From NCBI GenBank assembly GCA_963801505.1, contig CAWDEY010000009.1, positions 62,001-126,000 of the forward strand: a stretch of 64,000 nucleotides of DNA, read 5' to 3'. The notes beneath the pieces were generated by a model. It was not told the DNA's origin. It made no database searches and saw only the letters and a program-made list of their open reading frames with translations. How positions within the stretch are numbered: position 1 is the first letter of the stretch; each line of letters opens with the position of its first letter. Position numbers and translations under genes: made by a program. This document shows positions 26,121 to 35,493 of the stretch, in pieces. The DNA comes from JAOUFP01 sp963801505. Its GTDB lineage: Bacteria > Nitrospirota > Thermodesulfovibrionia > Thermodesulfovibrionales > UBA6898.

Positions 26121-27845
26121 TCATAGGCCGGCATCCGAAATCTTCCATATAAGCTCGAAATTACATATGATGACTTCTGGTTCGCCATGAGTATTATTCA
26201 TAATCTTCCCTTTGCTGTCAATCGCCAGAAGGAGATCATTTGCCTTTAATAACGATCCGTCATATCCTGCGCGCTTAAGATTCTCCTTTACCTTGTGAAA
26301 AAGCATCTGGCATGTTGCTTCATCAATATTGCCCTGATAAACAGCCCTCGAAAGGTCGATCGGCATATAGAGCGGACCCTGCTCTGCAACCGAATAATCT
26401 GGACCGTTATAATAACCACGGATGGTAATATAGTTGTGGTTTTCCCGCAAAACAGGATTGCCCTCCGGGTCCAGGATGTCCTTATGTGAATCGTATTTTC
26501 TGAAGTCGACTGAGGGCTCTATCTTTGTAGTGCCGGTCATGTATATGGCCCTAACGTAGACAGTCGGAATTCCGAGTTCTTTCAATCTCTGAGCTATGGC
26601 AAATTCCTCAAACGGACTTTTTATGCCATACTGCCGGACCATAGGATCATCGCTTCCACCATCCTCCTCGCCAGGCAACTCTCCAACACGGGAAGTTTCC
26701 CAGACAAGGTGAATGTTATCCTTTGTGATTGTATAAAACACTTCCTTTTTGTCGGACAATTTCAGGGACGGTGTCTTCCTCCATCTTTCAGGGAGAAAAT
26801 AATCAAACAGGCGGGCATTTCTTCCAACTACCCACAGATGCCCACCTGTACTCTCCGCATTGCCATAAATATACGGCACTCCAAGGATCTCTGTCCTCCT
26901 GAGGTGGGCAGGCAGGGAAGTTGGCTTGAAACGGTCCCTCTGGTCGTCCAGATAGTGATGTCTCCTCGAATTTTTGACCTCTTCCTCGTGTCGTGTAGTC
27001 CGCAGAAGAAGTTCATAATCTATGACCGAATAACTGCCCTCTTTAATCAGTTGATACAGGAGGTCAACCTGTCTTTTATATGCATCACCGTTATTGCCCG
27101 AACGGCCGAGTTCTTCGATGCGCACAGAGTCGGTCTCACTGAATATAATGTGCTCGGGTTTCATGTCAGCCACCAGATATCCTTTTCTGTCAAGGTCCGC
27201 AAGGACTATGTAATTGATACGTTTGAGATGTCCGACGATTTCTTCATCATTGATGTCTATGTGCTCGAAGACTTCAGGCAGGTTTTCCCCCTTGATCCAC
27301 TCGTAAATCAGCTTGTATTGCTTAAGTATGTCCAGGTCAATGCCAGGATGTTTTGCATGTATCCGGTTGATTTTCGAGCGTGACCTGCCACTCTGCCACG
27401 GCTGCATCCTGTCAGGCGGGACATATATGGCCAAAGGACGCTGTGTCTTTACTTTTATCTCCCTGGGTCCATACGCCCCTTCCCTCATTTCCATGACCAG
27501 GGAGAACTCTTCCCACGGGCTGTTGAATTCAGCGTCATAAAACTCCTGCAAAGTATGAGTGTCTAAAGGGACATCCTCTCCCACTCTGCAGTTTTTGACC
27601 ACCAGATCCAGGCTTCTTCCGTTTACCTCCCTGGTAGGGACCTTGTACACAGAGCTTGTGCCTATTAACCTTATCCTGTGTTCTTCAAACCAGTCCCGCT
27701 CATACCAGTTATTGATCTCAAAATGTTCGCGATAAGGCTCCGCGAACCGCGTCAGATATATATCTCCCCCATCGCTCGTTTTGGTGTGGGAATATACTAC
27801 CTGCAGAACATTGACTAAGGATCTTTTAGAAATTAATTCTTCCAT
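26121..27845 (-). CDS. Kinase-like protein with a repeated N-lobe
   Basis: 574 residues from ATG 27845 (TTG 27851 also possible). The first half reads like a divergent protein/Kdo-type kinase: LDLVVKNCRVG with candidate beta-3 Lys87, SPWEEFSLVMEMRE as helix C, hinge YEWIKGENL, and catalytic-loop-like YLVADMKPEHIIF (Asp229, Lys231, with His for the usual Asn). The DFG position reads EELG. The second half repeats the N-lobe pattern: HLVWETSRVGELP, then SPFEEFAIAQRLKELGIPTV and VYVRAIYMTG. Activity is doubtful because key metal-binding residues differ. Flanked by R3 repeats and without partner genes. Confidence 0.5.
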   Translation of the reverse strand: MEELISKRSLVNVLQVVYSHTKTSDGGDIYLTRFAEPYREHFEINNWYERDWFEEHRIRLIGTSSVYKVPTREVNGRSLDLVVKNCRVGEDVPLDTHTLQEFYDAEFNSPWEEFSLVMEMREGAYGPREIKVKTQRPLAIYVPPDRMQPWQSGRSRSKINRIHAKHPGIDLDILKQYKLIYEWIKGENLPEVFEHIDINDEEIVGHLKRINYIVLADLDRKGYLVADMKPEHIIFSETDSVRIEELGRSGNNGDAYKRQVDLLYQLIKEGSYSVIDYELLLRTTRHEEEVKNSRRHHYLDDQRDRFKPTSLPAHLRRTEILGVPYIYGNAESTGGHLWVVGRNARLFDYFLPERWRKTPSLKLSDKKEVFYTITKDNIHLVWETSRVGELPGEEDGGSDDPMVRQYGIKSPFEEFAIAQRLKELGIPTVYVRAIYMTGTTKIEPSVDFRKYDSHKDILDPEGNPVLRENHNYITIRGYYNGPDYSVAEQGPLYMPIDLSRAVYQGNIDEATCQMLFHKVKENLKRAGYDGSLLKANDLLLAIDSKGKIMNNTHGEPEVIICNFELIWKISDAGL

Positions 27846-27950
27846 TAACAATATGAACGCAAAGTGGATCTGCCGCTACACTTCACACTGTAGTCGTCAG
27901 CATGATCCTCCATAAGGATTAGTGGCTGTGTATAAAGTCGTTTTCTTGTC

Positions 27951-28031
27951 TGTCATTCCGGCAGGTCGTTAGCCGGAATCCAGTCTGTTCAAAGGTTCAG
28001 AATCACCGATCCGGTCAAGCCGGGGGATGAC
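27951..28031. repeat. R3 repeat
   Basis: ctgtcattccggcaggtcgt, then tagccggaatcc ... gatccggtcaagccgggggatgac; about 80 bp and imperfectly palindromic. Same order of blocks as the copy at 25973-26052. Confidence 0.75.
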
Positions 28032-28073
28032 AATATTTGGGTCTAGCTCGGACTCTAATTACACAATGCTGGT

Positions 28074-29861
28074 TCATCCAAGACGGGATCTTAATTCCTG
28101 AAGCTGTCTTGTCAGTCTTTCCGGCAAACGGTCCCCGAATTTTTCGAAATGCCTCTCTATGTCAGGCACTTCAGCGGACCAGGCCGCAGGGTCAACTCTC
28201 ATCAGCTCTTTCATGTTTTCTGTCGATATATCAAGTCCGTCCAGGTCCAGATCGCCTTCCTCCGGCATTAAACCTATCGATGTTTTTTGGGCGCCGACCT
28301 TTCCGTCAATACGCTCGCACATCCATTTCAATACACGACTGTTGTCGCTGAATCCGGGCCACAAAAATTTTCCATCAGGACTTTTGCGGAACCAGTTGAC
28401 ATAAAATATTCTCGGGGCCTTGCTGCCGAGTCTGTCGCCCATATCAAGCCAATGCCTGAAATAATCTCCCATATTGTACCCGCAAAAGGGTGTCATGGCA
28501 AAGGGGTCCCGACGCAGATTGCCTGTAGCTCCGATATTGGCCGAGGTGGTCTCTGAAGCTGCGGTTGCCCCGAGAAAAACGCCATGGTCCCAGTCACGGG
28601 CCTCATAAACCAGAGGCACAACACTGCTGCGGCGGCCGCCGAATATAAAGATATCGATAGGAAGGCCCGCAGGGTTTTCCCAGTCCTTGCAGATGACAGG
28701 GCACTGAGACGCAAGGGCTGTAAACCTCGCGTTAGGATGGGCGGCATCGGCCTTGCTCTCAGGGGTCCAGTCGCGCCCCTTCCAGTCAATGAGATGAGAG
28801 GGGACTTCATCAGTCATGCCTTCCCACCAGACATCACCGTCGTCAGTAAGGGCGCAGTTGGTGAAAATAACGTTTTCCTTCACCGTGTCCATCGCCGAAG
28901 GATTGGTATCATACGATGTCCCCGGCGCCACACCGAAGAAGCCGTTTTCCGGATTGATGGCATAAAGACGGCCGTCAGGCCCGATCTTCATCCAGGCTAT
29001 GTCGTCGCCTATGCATTCACATTTCCAGCCTGCAATGGTAGGCCGCATCATTGCGAGATTGGTTTTTCCGCAGGCAGAGGGAAAGGCGGCAGCGATATGG
29101 TATTGCTTACCTTCAGGATTGGTCAGGCGCAAAATGAGCATATGTTCGGCCATCCAGCCTTCGCGCCTTGCCATGGCGGAAGCTATACGCAGTGCCAGAC
29201 ATTTCTTACCCAGCAAGGCATTTCCGCCGTATCCAGAACCATAAGACCATATCAGACTTTCCTCGGGGAAATGACTGATGAATTTGCTTTCTATCGGAGC
29301 ACACGGCCATTGAACATCCTCCTGACCTTCAGCAAGCGGGGCCCCGACGGAATGAAGACAGGGGATAAAGTCTTCACCAGAATTAAGAAGTTCCAGCACC
29401 CTGGAACTTACACGGGTCATAATATGCATGTTGCAGACCACGTATGGGCTGTCGCTTATCTCTACACCTATCTTTGAAATAGGAGAGCCGATAGGTCCCA
29501 TCGAAAAAGGGATCACATACATCGTGCGGCCTCTCATGCAACCTTCGTATAGACCTCTCATCGTCTTTTTGAGTTCCTCAGGGTCCATCCAATTATTTGT
29601 AGGTCCGGCTTCGTCCTTAGATGAGGTGGAGATGTATGTGCGGTCCTCAACACGGGCCACATCACTCGGGTCAGATCTGAAAAGAAAACTGTTGGCGCGC
29701 TTTTTAAGTATAGTTGCGCTGCCGCTTTTGATCATCAACGACATCATCTGATCATATTCTTCTTTTGTGCCGTTACACACATAGATCTTATCGGGCTGGC
29801 ACATATCTGAGACTTCCTTGATCCATGCATTCAGTTTTTCATTTTTCACTGTAATGTTCAT
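28074..29861 (-). CDS. pckG: Phosphoenolpyruvate carboxykinase (GTP)
   Basis: 595 residues, the GTP-type length. It interconverts oxaloacetate and PEP in gluconeogenesis. The P-loop FPSACGKTNLAMM and the GTP-type signature around WKCECIGDDIAWMKIGPDG are present, as are FIFGGRRSSVVPLVYEARDW and the ENGFFGVAPGTSYDTNP metal region. ATG preceded by GGAGAAGG. Monocistronic: R3 material upstream of the stop and about 270 bp of AT-rich DNA before the start. Confidence 0.95.
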   Translation of the reverse strand: MNITVKNEKLNAWIKEVSDMCQPDKIYVCNGTKEEYDQMMSLMIKSGSATILKKRANSFLFRSDPSDVARVEDRTYISTSSKDEAGPTNNWMDPEELKKTMRGLYEGCMRGRTMYVIPFSMGPIGSPISKIGVEISDSPYVVCNMHIMTRVSSRVLELLNSGEDFIPCLHSVGAPLAEGQEDVQWPCAPIESKFISHFPEESLIWSYGSGYGGNALLGKKCLALRIASAMARREGWMAEHMLILRLTNPEGKQYHIAAAFPSACGKTNLAMMRPTIAGWKCECIGDDIAWMKIGPDGRLYAINPENGFFGVAPGTSYDTNPSAMDTVKENVIFTNCALTDDGDVWWEGMTDEVPSHLIDWKGRDWTPESKADAAHPNARFTALASQCPVICKDWENPAGLPIDIFIFGGRRSSVVPLVYEARDWDHGVFLGATAASETTSANIGATGNLRRDPFAMTPFCGYNMGDYFRHWLDMGDRLGSKAPRIFYVNWFRKSPDGKFLWPGFSDNSRVLKWMCERIDGKVGAQKTSIGLMPEEGDLDLDGLDISTENMKELMRVDPAAWSAEVPDIERHFEKFGDRLPERLTRQLQELRSRLG

Positions 29862-30132
29862 AACGCCTTCTCCTTGAAAAATTATTTTCCCATTTATATG
29901 CCAGATAACCTTATTAAAAATGATCCAAAAAAACTGCCGACAAAGATTTATAGATTACGCAGTGGAATCAAGTGAATATTATACTAAAATATTATGCATT
30001 TCTTCGTCAAAAAAATCTCTGCCTTTTTCTTCGACCGATAATTACGTAAAAACGAAGGAACCGTCCTGAGGGCAGAATTTTTTAAAACATATTTGCCATA
30101 CCATATAATATATGTTATATAATTGGTAGTTC

Positions 30133-30970
30133 ATGTCCGCCATTGTAATCATACCAGCCCGATACGCCTCTACCCGGTTTCCGGGAAAGCCCCTTGCACT
30201 CCTTAAAGGCATTCCTGTTATACAGCATGTATATCAGCGTGCTCTGCATTCCCGCCTGGCTGACGATGTTGTGGTTGCAACCGACAGCCGGATGATATTT
30301 GAAAAAATTCTCTCTTTCGGCGGCAGGGCTGTTATGACCAGCTCAGATCACGCCTCCGGCACTGACAGGATAGCTGAGGTCGCCAAGTCGATGAATTATG
30401 ATATAATTGTCAATGTCCAGGGCGATGAGCCGCTTATTCGAGCCTGAAATGATAGACGATGTTATTTCTGTTTTGGATGATCCCGACGCATCCATGGGCA
30501 CCCTGGCAATCAGGATAAAGGACCAAAGAGAGATATTCGACCCTAATGTAGTCAAGGTTGTTTTTGACCTCAATGGCTTTGCGTTTTATTTTTCACGTGC
30601 GCCGGTCCCATATCATAGGGACGAGTGGAAGGATATTGAGGGGGATAGGGGATTGGGGTTAGGGATTGAAAAGGCAGGGGTTAGGGGTTTGGGATTAGGG
30701 GTTAGTGGAAAAGACCAATCCCCACCCCAACTACCAACCCCCAATCACTGCTTCAAACATATAGGGATATACAGTTACAGAAAAGACGTGCTGACGCAGT
30801 TGTCCAAACTTCCTCCGTCACGCCTGGAAGTTATTGAGAAGCTTGAACAACTCCGGGCGCTCGAGCACGGTTTTACAATAAAAGTAAAAGAAACAGCTCA
30901 TGATACTTTAGGGGTAGATACACCTGAAGATCTGGAAAGGATTGAAAAATGCCTAAATTCATCTTTATAA
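30133..30970 (+). pseudogene. kdsB: CMP-Kdo synthetase KdsB, frameshifted and with an insert
   Basis: The first frame gives MSAIVIIPARYASTRFPGKP ... IIVNVQGDEPLIR and hits TGA at 30445-30447. The rest continues one base later: PEMIDDVISVLDDPDASMG ... ETAHDTLGVDTPEDLERIEK to 30970. One extra base near 30441 explains the break; removing it restores an uninterrupted KdsB that activates Kdo as CMP-Kdo. A 37-codon low-complexity insert lies at 30639-30750. The 3' end overlaps pyrG by 22 bases. As kdsA, kdsD and kdsC are open, a sequencing or assembly error is as likely as true loss. Confidence 0.85.
30639..30750 (+). repeat. R4 in-frame low-complexity insert in kdsB
   Basis: A run of ggggattggggttaggga-like units followed by their complement ccaatccccaccccaactac, about 112 nt. 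The reading frame passes through as GDRGLGLGIEKAGVRGLGLG and on to QSPPQLPTPN, a segment absent from normal KdsB between the DEWKDI and FKHIGIY segments. Confidence 0.8.
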
Positions 30971-32622
30971 CAGGCGGTGTTTTATCATCTCTGGGCAAGG
31001 GGATCGCAGCTGCTTCAATAGGCGCCCTCCTTGAGGCCAGTGGTCTGAAGGTAACGATCCAAAAGCTTGACCCCTATATTAATGTCGACCCCGGGACACT
31101 CAGTCCGTTTCAGCATGGAGAGGTCTTTGTCACTGACGACGGGGCGGAGACAGACCTCGACCTCGGGCATTACGAGAGGTTCACCCATATCCGCACAGGT
31201 CAGGCAAACAATTTTACGACCGGGAAGATCTACTACAACGTTATTTCAAAGGAGCGAAGGGGTGACTACCTTGGGGACACTGTACAGGTCATCCCTCACA
31301 TCACGGACGAAATAAAAAAGGCGATCAAATCTGTAGGCGATGGTAATGATGTTGTTATCGTTGAGATAGGCGGAACGATCGGAGACATAGAGAGCCTGCC
31401 GTTTCTTGAGGCCATCAGACAGATGCGCTATGATGTCGGCAGGGAAAATGTCCTCTATGTCCATCTGACCCTTCTTCCATATATAAAGACCTCCGGAGAG
31501 CTCAAGACAAAACCCACCCAGCACAGCGTCCGGGAGATACGGGCGATAGGTATTCAACCGGACCTGCTTTTATGCAGGACAGACAGAAACCTTACGCCCG
31601 AGGCAAAGAAAAAGATAGCCATTCACTGCAACCTTGACGGTGATGCGGTCATTAATGCGATAGACGTAGAGACGATTTATGAGGTCCCCCTCGCACTGCA
31701 TGCTGAAGGACTTGACCATCAGATAATAGAAAAGCTCCGGTTGAACGCCAGTGAAGGAGAACTGGAGGTATGGAAAGACATAGTAAGAAAGATAAAGGAA
31801 CCGAAAAACGACGTCACGATAGCGATCGTAGGGAAATATGTCGGGCTGAAGGACGCATACAAAAGTCTTACGGAAGCCCTGATTCATGGCGGCATAGCCA
31901 ATGACTGCAAGGTGAACCTGGAGTGGATAGATTCTGAAGAGGTCGAAGTGCACGGGCCTGAAAAATATCTCTCTGAGGTGGACGGTATTTTGGTCCCCGG
32001 CGGGTTTGGCTACAGAGGCATAGAAGGCAAGATTGAGTCTGTCAGATATTCCAGGGAAAAAAAGATCCCTTATTTCGGGATATGTCTGGGCATGCAGTGT
32101 GCTGTCATAGAATTTGCGCGTAATGTCTGCGGCCTCAAGGCAAACAGCTCAGAGTTTGACCTCAACACCGAGTCGCCTGTCATTTATCTTATGGAAAAAT
32201 GGTATGACTTCAGAAAAGGGAAGATAGAGGAGCGGACAGAGAGCACGCAAAAGGGCGGGACCATGCGTCTCGGCGCATACCCCTGTGTTATAGAAAAAAA
32301 TACCCTGGCCTATGCCGCTTACCGTCAAAAAGAGATCTCAGAACGTCACAGACACAGATATGAGTTCAACAACGCCTATAAGGGCATAGTGACACGACTC
32401 GGCATGAAGATCAGCGGTGCGAGCCCGGATGGTGAACTCGTCGAGATCATTGAGATCGGAAACCATCCCTGGTTTTTGGGGTGCCAGTTTCATCCTGAGT
32501 TTAAGTCCAGACCTACTGAGCCTCATCCCCTCTTCAGTGCTTTTATTGGAGCTTCATTGCAGGGGAAAAGCTCTTTATTCCCCTCTGTTGAAACTGATCT
32601 GCGGAAGAGAAACAGGGATTGA
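30949..32622 (+). CDS. pyrG: CTP synthase
   Basis: 557 residues, full length. It makes CTP from UTP, ATP and glutamine. The synthetase domain has GGVLSSLGKGIAAASIGALL and GEVFVTDDGAETDLDLGHYE; the glutaminase domain has GICLGMQCAVIEFAR (nucleophile Cys) and a C-terminal HPEFKSRPTEP. Start overlaps the end of kdsB; the stop overlaps the TTG start of kdsA. Sitting inside the Kdo genes fits CTP supply for CMP-Kdo. Confidence 0.96.
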   Translation: MPKFIFITGGVLSSLGKGIAAASIGALLEASGLKVTIQKLDPYINVDPGTLSPFQHGEVFVTDDGAETDLDLGHYERFTHIRTGQANNFTTGKIYYNVISKERRGDYLGDTVQVIPHITDEIKKAIKSVGDGNDVVIVEIGGTIGDIESLPFLEAIRQMRYDVGRENVLYVHLTLLPYIKTSGELKTKPTQHSVREIRAIGIQPDLLLCRTDRNLTPEAKKKIAIHCNLDGDAVINAIDVETIYEVPLALHAEGLDHQIIEKLRLNASEGELEVWKDIVRKIKEPKNDVTIAIVGKYVGLKDAYKSLTEALIHGGIANDCKVNLEWIDSEEVEVHGPEKYLSEVDGILVPGGFGYRGIEGKIESVRYSREKKIPYFGICLGMQCAVIEFARNVCGLKANSSEFDLNTESPVIYLMEKWYDFRKGKIEERTESTQKGGTMRLGAYPCVIEKNTLAYAAYRQKEISERHRHRYEFNNAYKGIVTRLGMKISGASPDGELVEIIEIGNHPWFLGCQFHPEFKSRPTEPHPLFSAFIGASLQGKSSLFPSVETDLRKRNRD

Positions 32623-33464
32623 CGAACAAAATAATTATTGGCAATATGACCCTTGGCACTGGCGAGCCACTGTGCCTGATAGCCGGGCCATGTGTAATTG
32701 AGAATGAGGACATAACATTTCATACTGCGCAAAAACTAAAACAGATTTGTGATGAGTTAAAGATCTCTTTCATCTTTAAAAGCTCCTATGACAAGGCAAA
32801 CAGGACTTCTCTGAGTTCTTTCCGCGGACCAGGCATAGAGAGGGGACTGAGGATACTTTCCGATATAAAAAGCAGATTTCAGCTGCCTGTGCTCTCTGAT
32901 ATCCATTCGGTTGAGGAAGTATCGCCGGCAGCAGAAGTGCTCGACGCCCTCCAGATACCGGCCCTCCTCTGCAGACAGACGGATCTGGTACTGGCTGCGT
33001 CAAAGACAGGCAAGGCTGTCAATATCAAAAAAGGCCAGTTTCTTGCGCCATGGGACATACAGAACATCATAGAGAAATTCACTTCAACAGGGAACAGGAA
33101 TCTTTTTATAACCGAAAGGGGGACATCTTTCGGGTACAATAATCTGGTGGTTGATATCAGGTCATTCCCTATTTTAAGATCTTTTGGCTATCCTGTCTTA
33201 TTCGATGTCACACACAGCCTCCAGCTGCCCGGGGGACAGGGGAGCTGCTCCGGAGGCCAGAGGGAATTCGCCGGCCCTCTGGCACGCGCGGCTGTTGCGG
33301 CAGGGGTCGACGGGTTGTTCATGGAGGTCCATCCCGAACCAGACAAAGCCCTTTGTGACGGGCCTAATATGATAAAGCTGGATGATATGAAACAGCTTCT
33401 GCAAGTTGTAAAGAGTATCCATGAATTTGTCTCAGTCGATGCGCAGAAAACGGGGGAAAAGTAG
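32619..33464 (+). CDS. kdsA: Kdo-8-phosphate synthase
   Basis: 281 residues. It condenses arabinose-5-phosphate with PEP to give Kdo-8-P. LIAGPCVIENEDITFHTAQK, FKSSYDKANRTS, LLCRQTDLV and the metal/PEP site around TERGTSFGYNNLVVD are intact. Asn in KSSYDKANRTS and Cys in AGPCVIE suggest the metal question must be solved by alignment. The start is TTG, with its last two bases shared with the pyrG stop (ATTGA). Two bases separate its stop from the next ATG. Confidence 0.93.
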   Translation: MTNKIIIGNMTLGTGEPLCLIAGPCVIENEDITFHTAQKLKQICDELKISFIFKSSYDKANRTSLSSFRGPGIERGLRILSDIKSRFQLPVLSDIHSVEEVSPAAEVLDALQIPALLCRQTDLVLAASKTGKAVNIKKGQFLAPWDIQNIIEKFTSTGNRNLFITERGTSFGYNNLVVDIRSFPILRSFGYPVLFDVTHSLQLPGGQGSCSGGQREFAGPLARAAVAAGVDGLFMEVHPEPDKALCDGPNMIKLDDMKQLLQVVKSIHEFVSVDAQKTGEK

Positions 33465-33466
33465 CG

Positions 33467-34924
33467 ATGTTCAAAAGTCTTTGTCTTTTGTTTTCTATTT
33501 TTCTTGTTAATTCAATGTGCTGCACTGCAGCAAATGGGGATGACAAGTCTGCGCAGGGGCAAACTCAGCTTTTTACAAACCAGGACATAGAAAAATATAA
33601 AGTACCTTCTGAAGCCAAAACAACGGACACGAAAACAGTTTCAAGGGAAGACAGGGAAGAGGTCCGGAAAGATAAAAATCAAAGCATCAAAGAAGATCAG
33701 GAAAAAGAATACTGGTGCAAAAAGGCTTCAGCCTATAAAAAGAAGATAAAAATAGCAGAGGACGATGTAAAAGAAACAGAGAAGAAAATTTCTGAAGAGA
33801 GCAGCAAAGGCCTTCATGCCGGCAAAAAGACCGTTCAGTTACAAAAAAGGCTTGAGAAGGCCAGAAAAAAGGTCAAAGATGCAGAAGCAGACCTTGGTGA
33901 GCTTGAGGATGAAGCACACAGAAAAGAAGTGCTCACCTGGATGGCTGAGATGTCAGAAATAAACACCCTCGAAATCGCCAGGAAAGTCTTAAGGACCGAG
34001 GCCAATGCGATCATGGGGCTTATAGAGAGACTCAACAGCGGGTTCCAGGATGCTGTTGATATCATCTATGCGAGCAAGGGCAAGGTTATCGTCACAGGCA
34101 TGGGCAAATCCGGACTAATAGGCAAAAAAATCGCCTCCACCCTTGCCTCTACAGGTACTCCGGCCTTTTTCATGCATCCTGCAGAGGCGAGTCACGGAGA
34201 CCTTGGCATGGTGTCCTCTGAGGATGTGCTCATCGCCATCTCCAACAGCGGTGAAACTGACGAACTTCTTGGCCTGGTCCCCTTCCTCAAAAGGTTCGAT
34301 GTTCGACTTATAACCATGACCGGCGAGACAAATTCAACTCTCGCCAGGGCTGCTGACGTAAATCTCGATGTAGCTGTAAAGGAAGAGGCCTGCACCCTCG
34401 GGATCGTACCGACAGCTTCAACGACCGCTTCACTGGCAATGGGTGATGCCCTGGCAGTGGCCCTCCTGACAAAAAGAGGCTTCAGGGAGGAAGACTTCGC
34501 CTCTTTCCACCCCAGCGGCAGTCTCGGCAAAAAGCTCTTCATTAAGGTCAGAGACCTCATGCATACAGGCGAGGCCCTTCCTCTTATATCACCGGAGGAA
34601 TCCATGACAGGGGCTGTTATGGAGATTTCATCCAAAAGGCTGGGTATTGCGATAGTGGCTGATAAAGATAAAAAGATCGCAGGGATTATCACGGACGGTG
34701 ATGTTAGAAGGGGCATAGGAAAATGGGGGAAGGCGCTGTTTGACATGAAAGCTCACGAGGTCATGTCTGAAAACCCCAGGACCATAACAGCGGAGGAGCT
34801 TGCGGCAAAAGCTCTTTCTGTTATGGAGAAATATTCCATCACAGTACTGGTAGTGCCTGATGACAGTGGGAAGGCTGAAGGGATCATCCATCTCCATGAT
34901 ATATTGAAGAAGGGCATAGCATGA
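33467..34924 (+). CDS. kdsD: Arabinose-5-phosphate isomerase with an added signal-peptide/coiled-coil segment
   Basis: 485 residues, versus about 325 for ordinary KdsD. Residues 1-22 form a signal peptide (MFKSLCLLFSIFLVNSMCCT), and 23-157 a charged coiled coil (LQKRLEKARKKVKDAEADLG). KdsD proper starts near MAEMSEINTLEIARKVLRTE (33941): SIS domain with VIVTGMGKSGLIGKKIASTL and HPAEASHGDLGM, then two CBS domains. KdsD is cytosolic, so an exported fusion makes little sense. Either two genes have merged in frame (lost stop) or KdsD is made from an internal ATG at 33941/33950. Overlaps kdsC by four bases. Confidence 0.85.
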   Translation: MFKSLCLLFSIFLVNSMCCTAANGDDKSAQGQTQLFTNQDIEKYKVPSEAKTTDTKTVSREDREEVRKDKNQSIKEDQEKEYWCKKASAYKKKIKIAEDDVKETEKKISEESSKGLHAGKKTVQLQKRLEKARKKVKDAEADLGELEDEAHRKEVLTWMAEMSEINTLEIARKVLRTEANAIMGLIERLNSGFQDAVDIIYASKGKVIVTGMGKSGLIGKKIASTLASTGTPAFFMHPAEASHGDLGMVSSEDVLIAISNSGETDELLGLVPFLKRFDVRLITMTGETNSTLARAADVNLDVAVKEEACTLGIVPTASTTASLAMGDALAVALLTKRGFREEDFASFHPSGSLGKKLFIKVRDLMHTGEALPLISPEESMTGAVMEISSKRLGIAIVADKDKKIAGIITDGDVRRGIGKWGKALFDMKAHEVMSENPRTITAEELAAKALSVMEKYSITVLVVPDDSGKAEGIIHLHDILKKGIA

Positions 34925-35493
34925 AAAAAAGTCGGGAGTCAGAAGTCAGAAGTCAGAAAACGAAATCAAAAAAAATAAAAGACATTGCAAAGGGCATCAG
35001 GCTCCTGGTCCTGGATGTGGACGGGGTACTGACCGACGGCTCTATCATTCTTGACAATGAAGGCAATGAACACAAGTCCTTTCACGTCCGTGACGGACAC
35101 GGCATTAAAATGCTGATACATGCAGGGATACCTGTTGCGATCATCACAGGACGTCATTCAAAGGTGGTTGAACAGCGGGCCCATGAACTCGGCATCACCG
35201 AGGTCTTTCAGAAGTGTCATGATAAAAGGATCGCCTACAGGAAACTTATTGAACAATATTCGCTCAAAGACAGTGAAGTCGCCTATATAGGGGATGATAT
35301 CGTAGATGCTCCGATCATGGCCATGGCAGGCCTGCCGGTTGCCGTAGCCGACGCCACTGAAGATACGAAAGAATATGCGCTGTTAGTGACCAAAAGCAGG
35401 GGCGGAAGAGGGGCAGTCAGGGAGGTCACGGATTTTATTCTCAGGTCAAAAGGTATATGGCAGAGGATGTTCGATGACTACTTTAAAATTTAA
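34921..35493 (+). CDS. kdsC: Kdo-8-phosphate phosphatase
   Basis: 190 residues. HAD-family hydrolase that dephosphorylates Kdo-8-P. Motif I LLVLDVDGVLTDGSI, motif II AIITGRHS, motif III region DKRIAYRKL and motif IV AYIGDDIVDAPIM are all present; no cap domain, as in the tetrameric KdsC class. The first 20 residues (KKSRESEVRSQKTKSKK) come from a repeated agtcaga DNA motif and are not conserved KdsC sequence. ATGA overlap with kdsD; 20-base overlap with pgsA. Confidence 0.93.
   Translation: MKKSRESEVRSQKTKSKKIKDIAKGIRLLVLDVDGVLTDGSIILDNEGNEHKSFHVRDGHGIKMLIHAGIPVAIITGRHSKVVEQRAHELGITEVFQKCHDKRIAYRKLIEQYSLKDSEVAYIGDDIVDAPIMAMAGLPVAVADATEDTKEYALLVTKSRGGRGAVREVTDFILRSKGIWQRMFDDYFKI
34928..34960 (+). 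repeat. Tandem agtcaga repeat at the kdsC 5' end
   Basis: About three units of gggagtcagaagtcagaagt, read in frame as RESEVRSQK. It belongs with the other low-complexity (R4-like) blocks found inside genes of this window. Confidence 0.6.

Noticed and set aside
30445..30447. TGA in kdsB as a selenocysteine codon
   Set aside because: The downstream homology continues in another frame, so this is a frameshift and not recoding; no conserved Cys/Sec is expected at this site.
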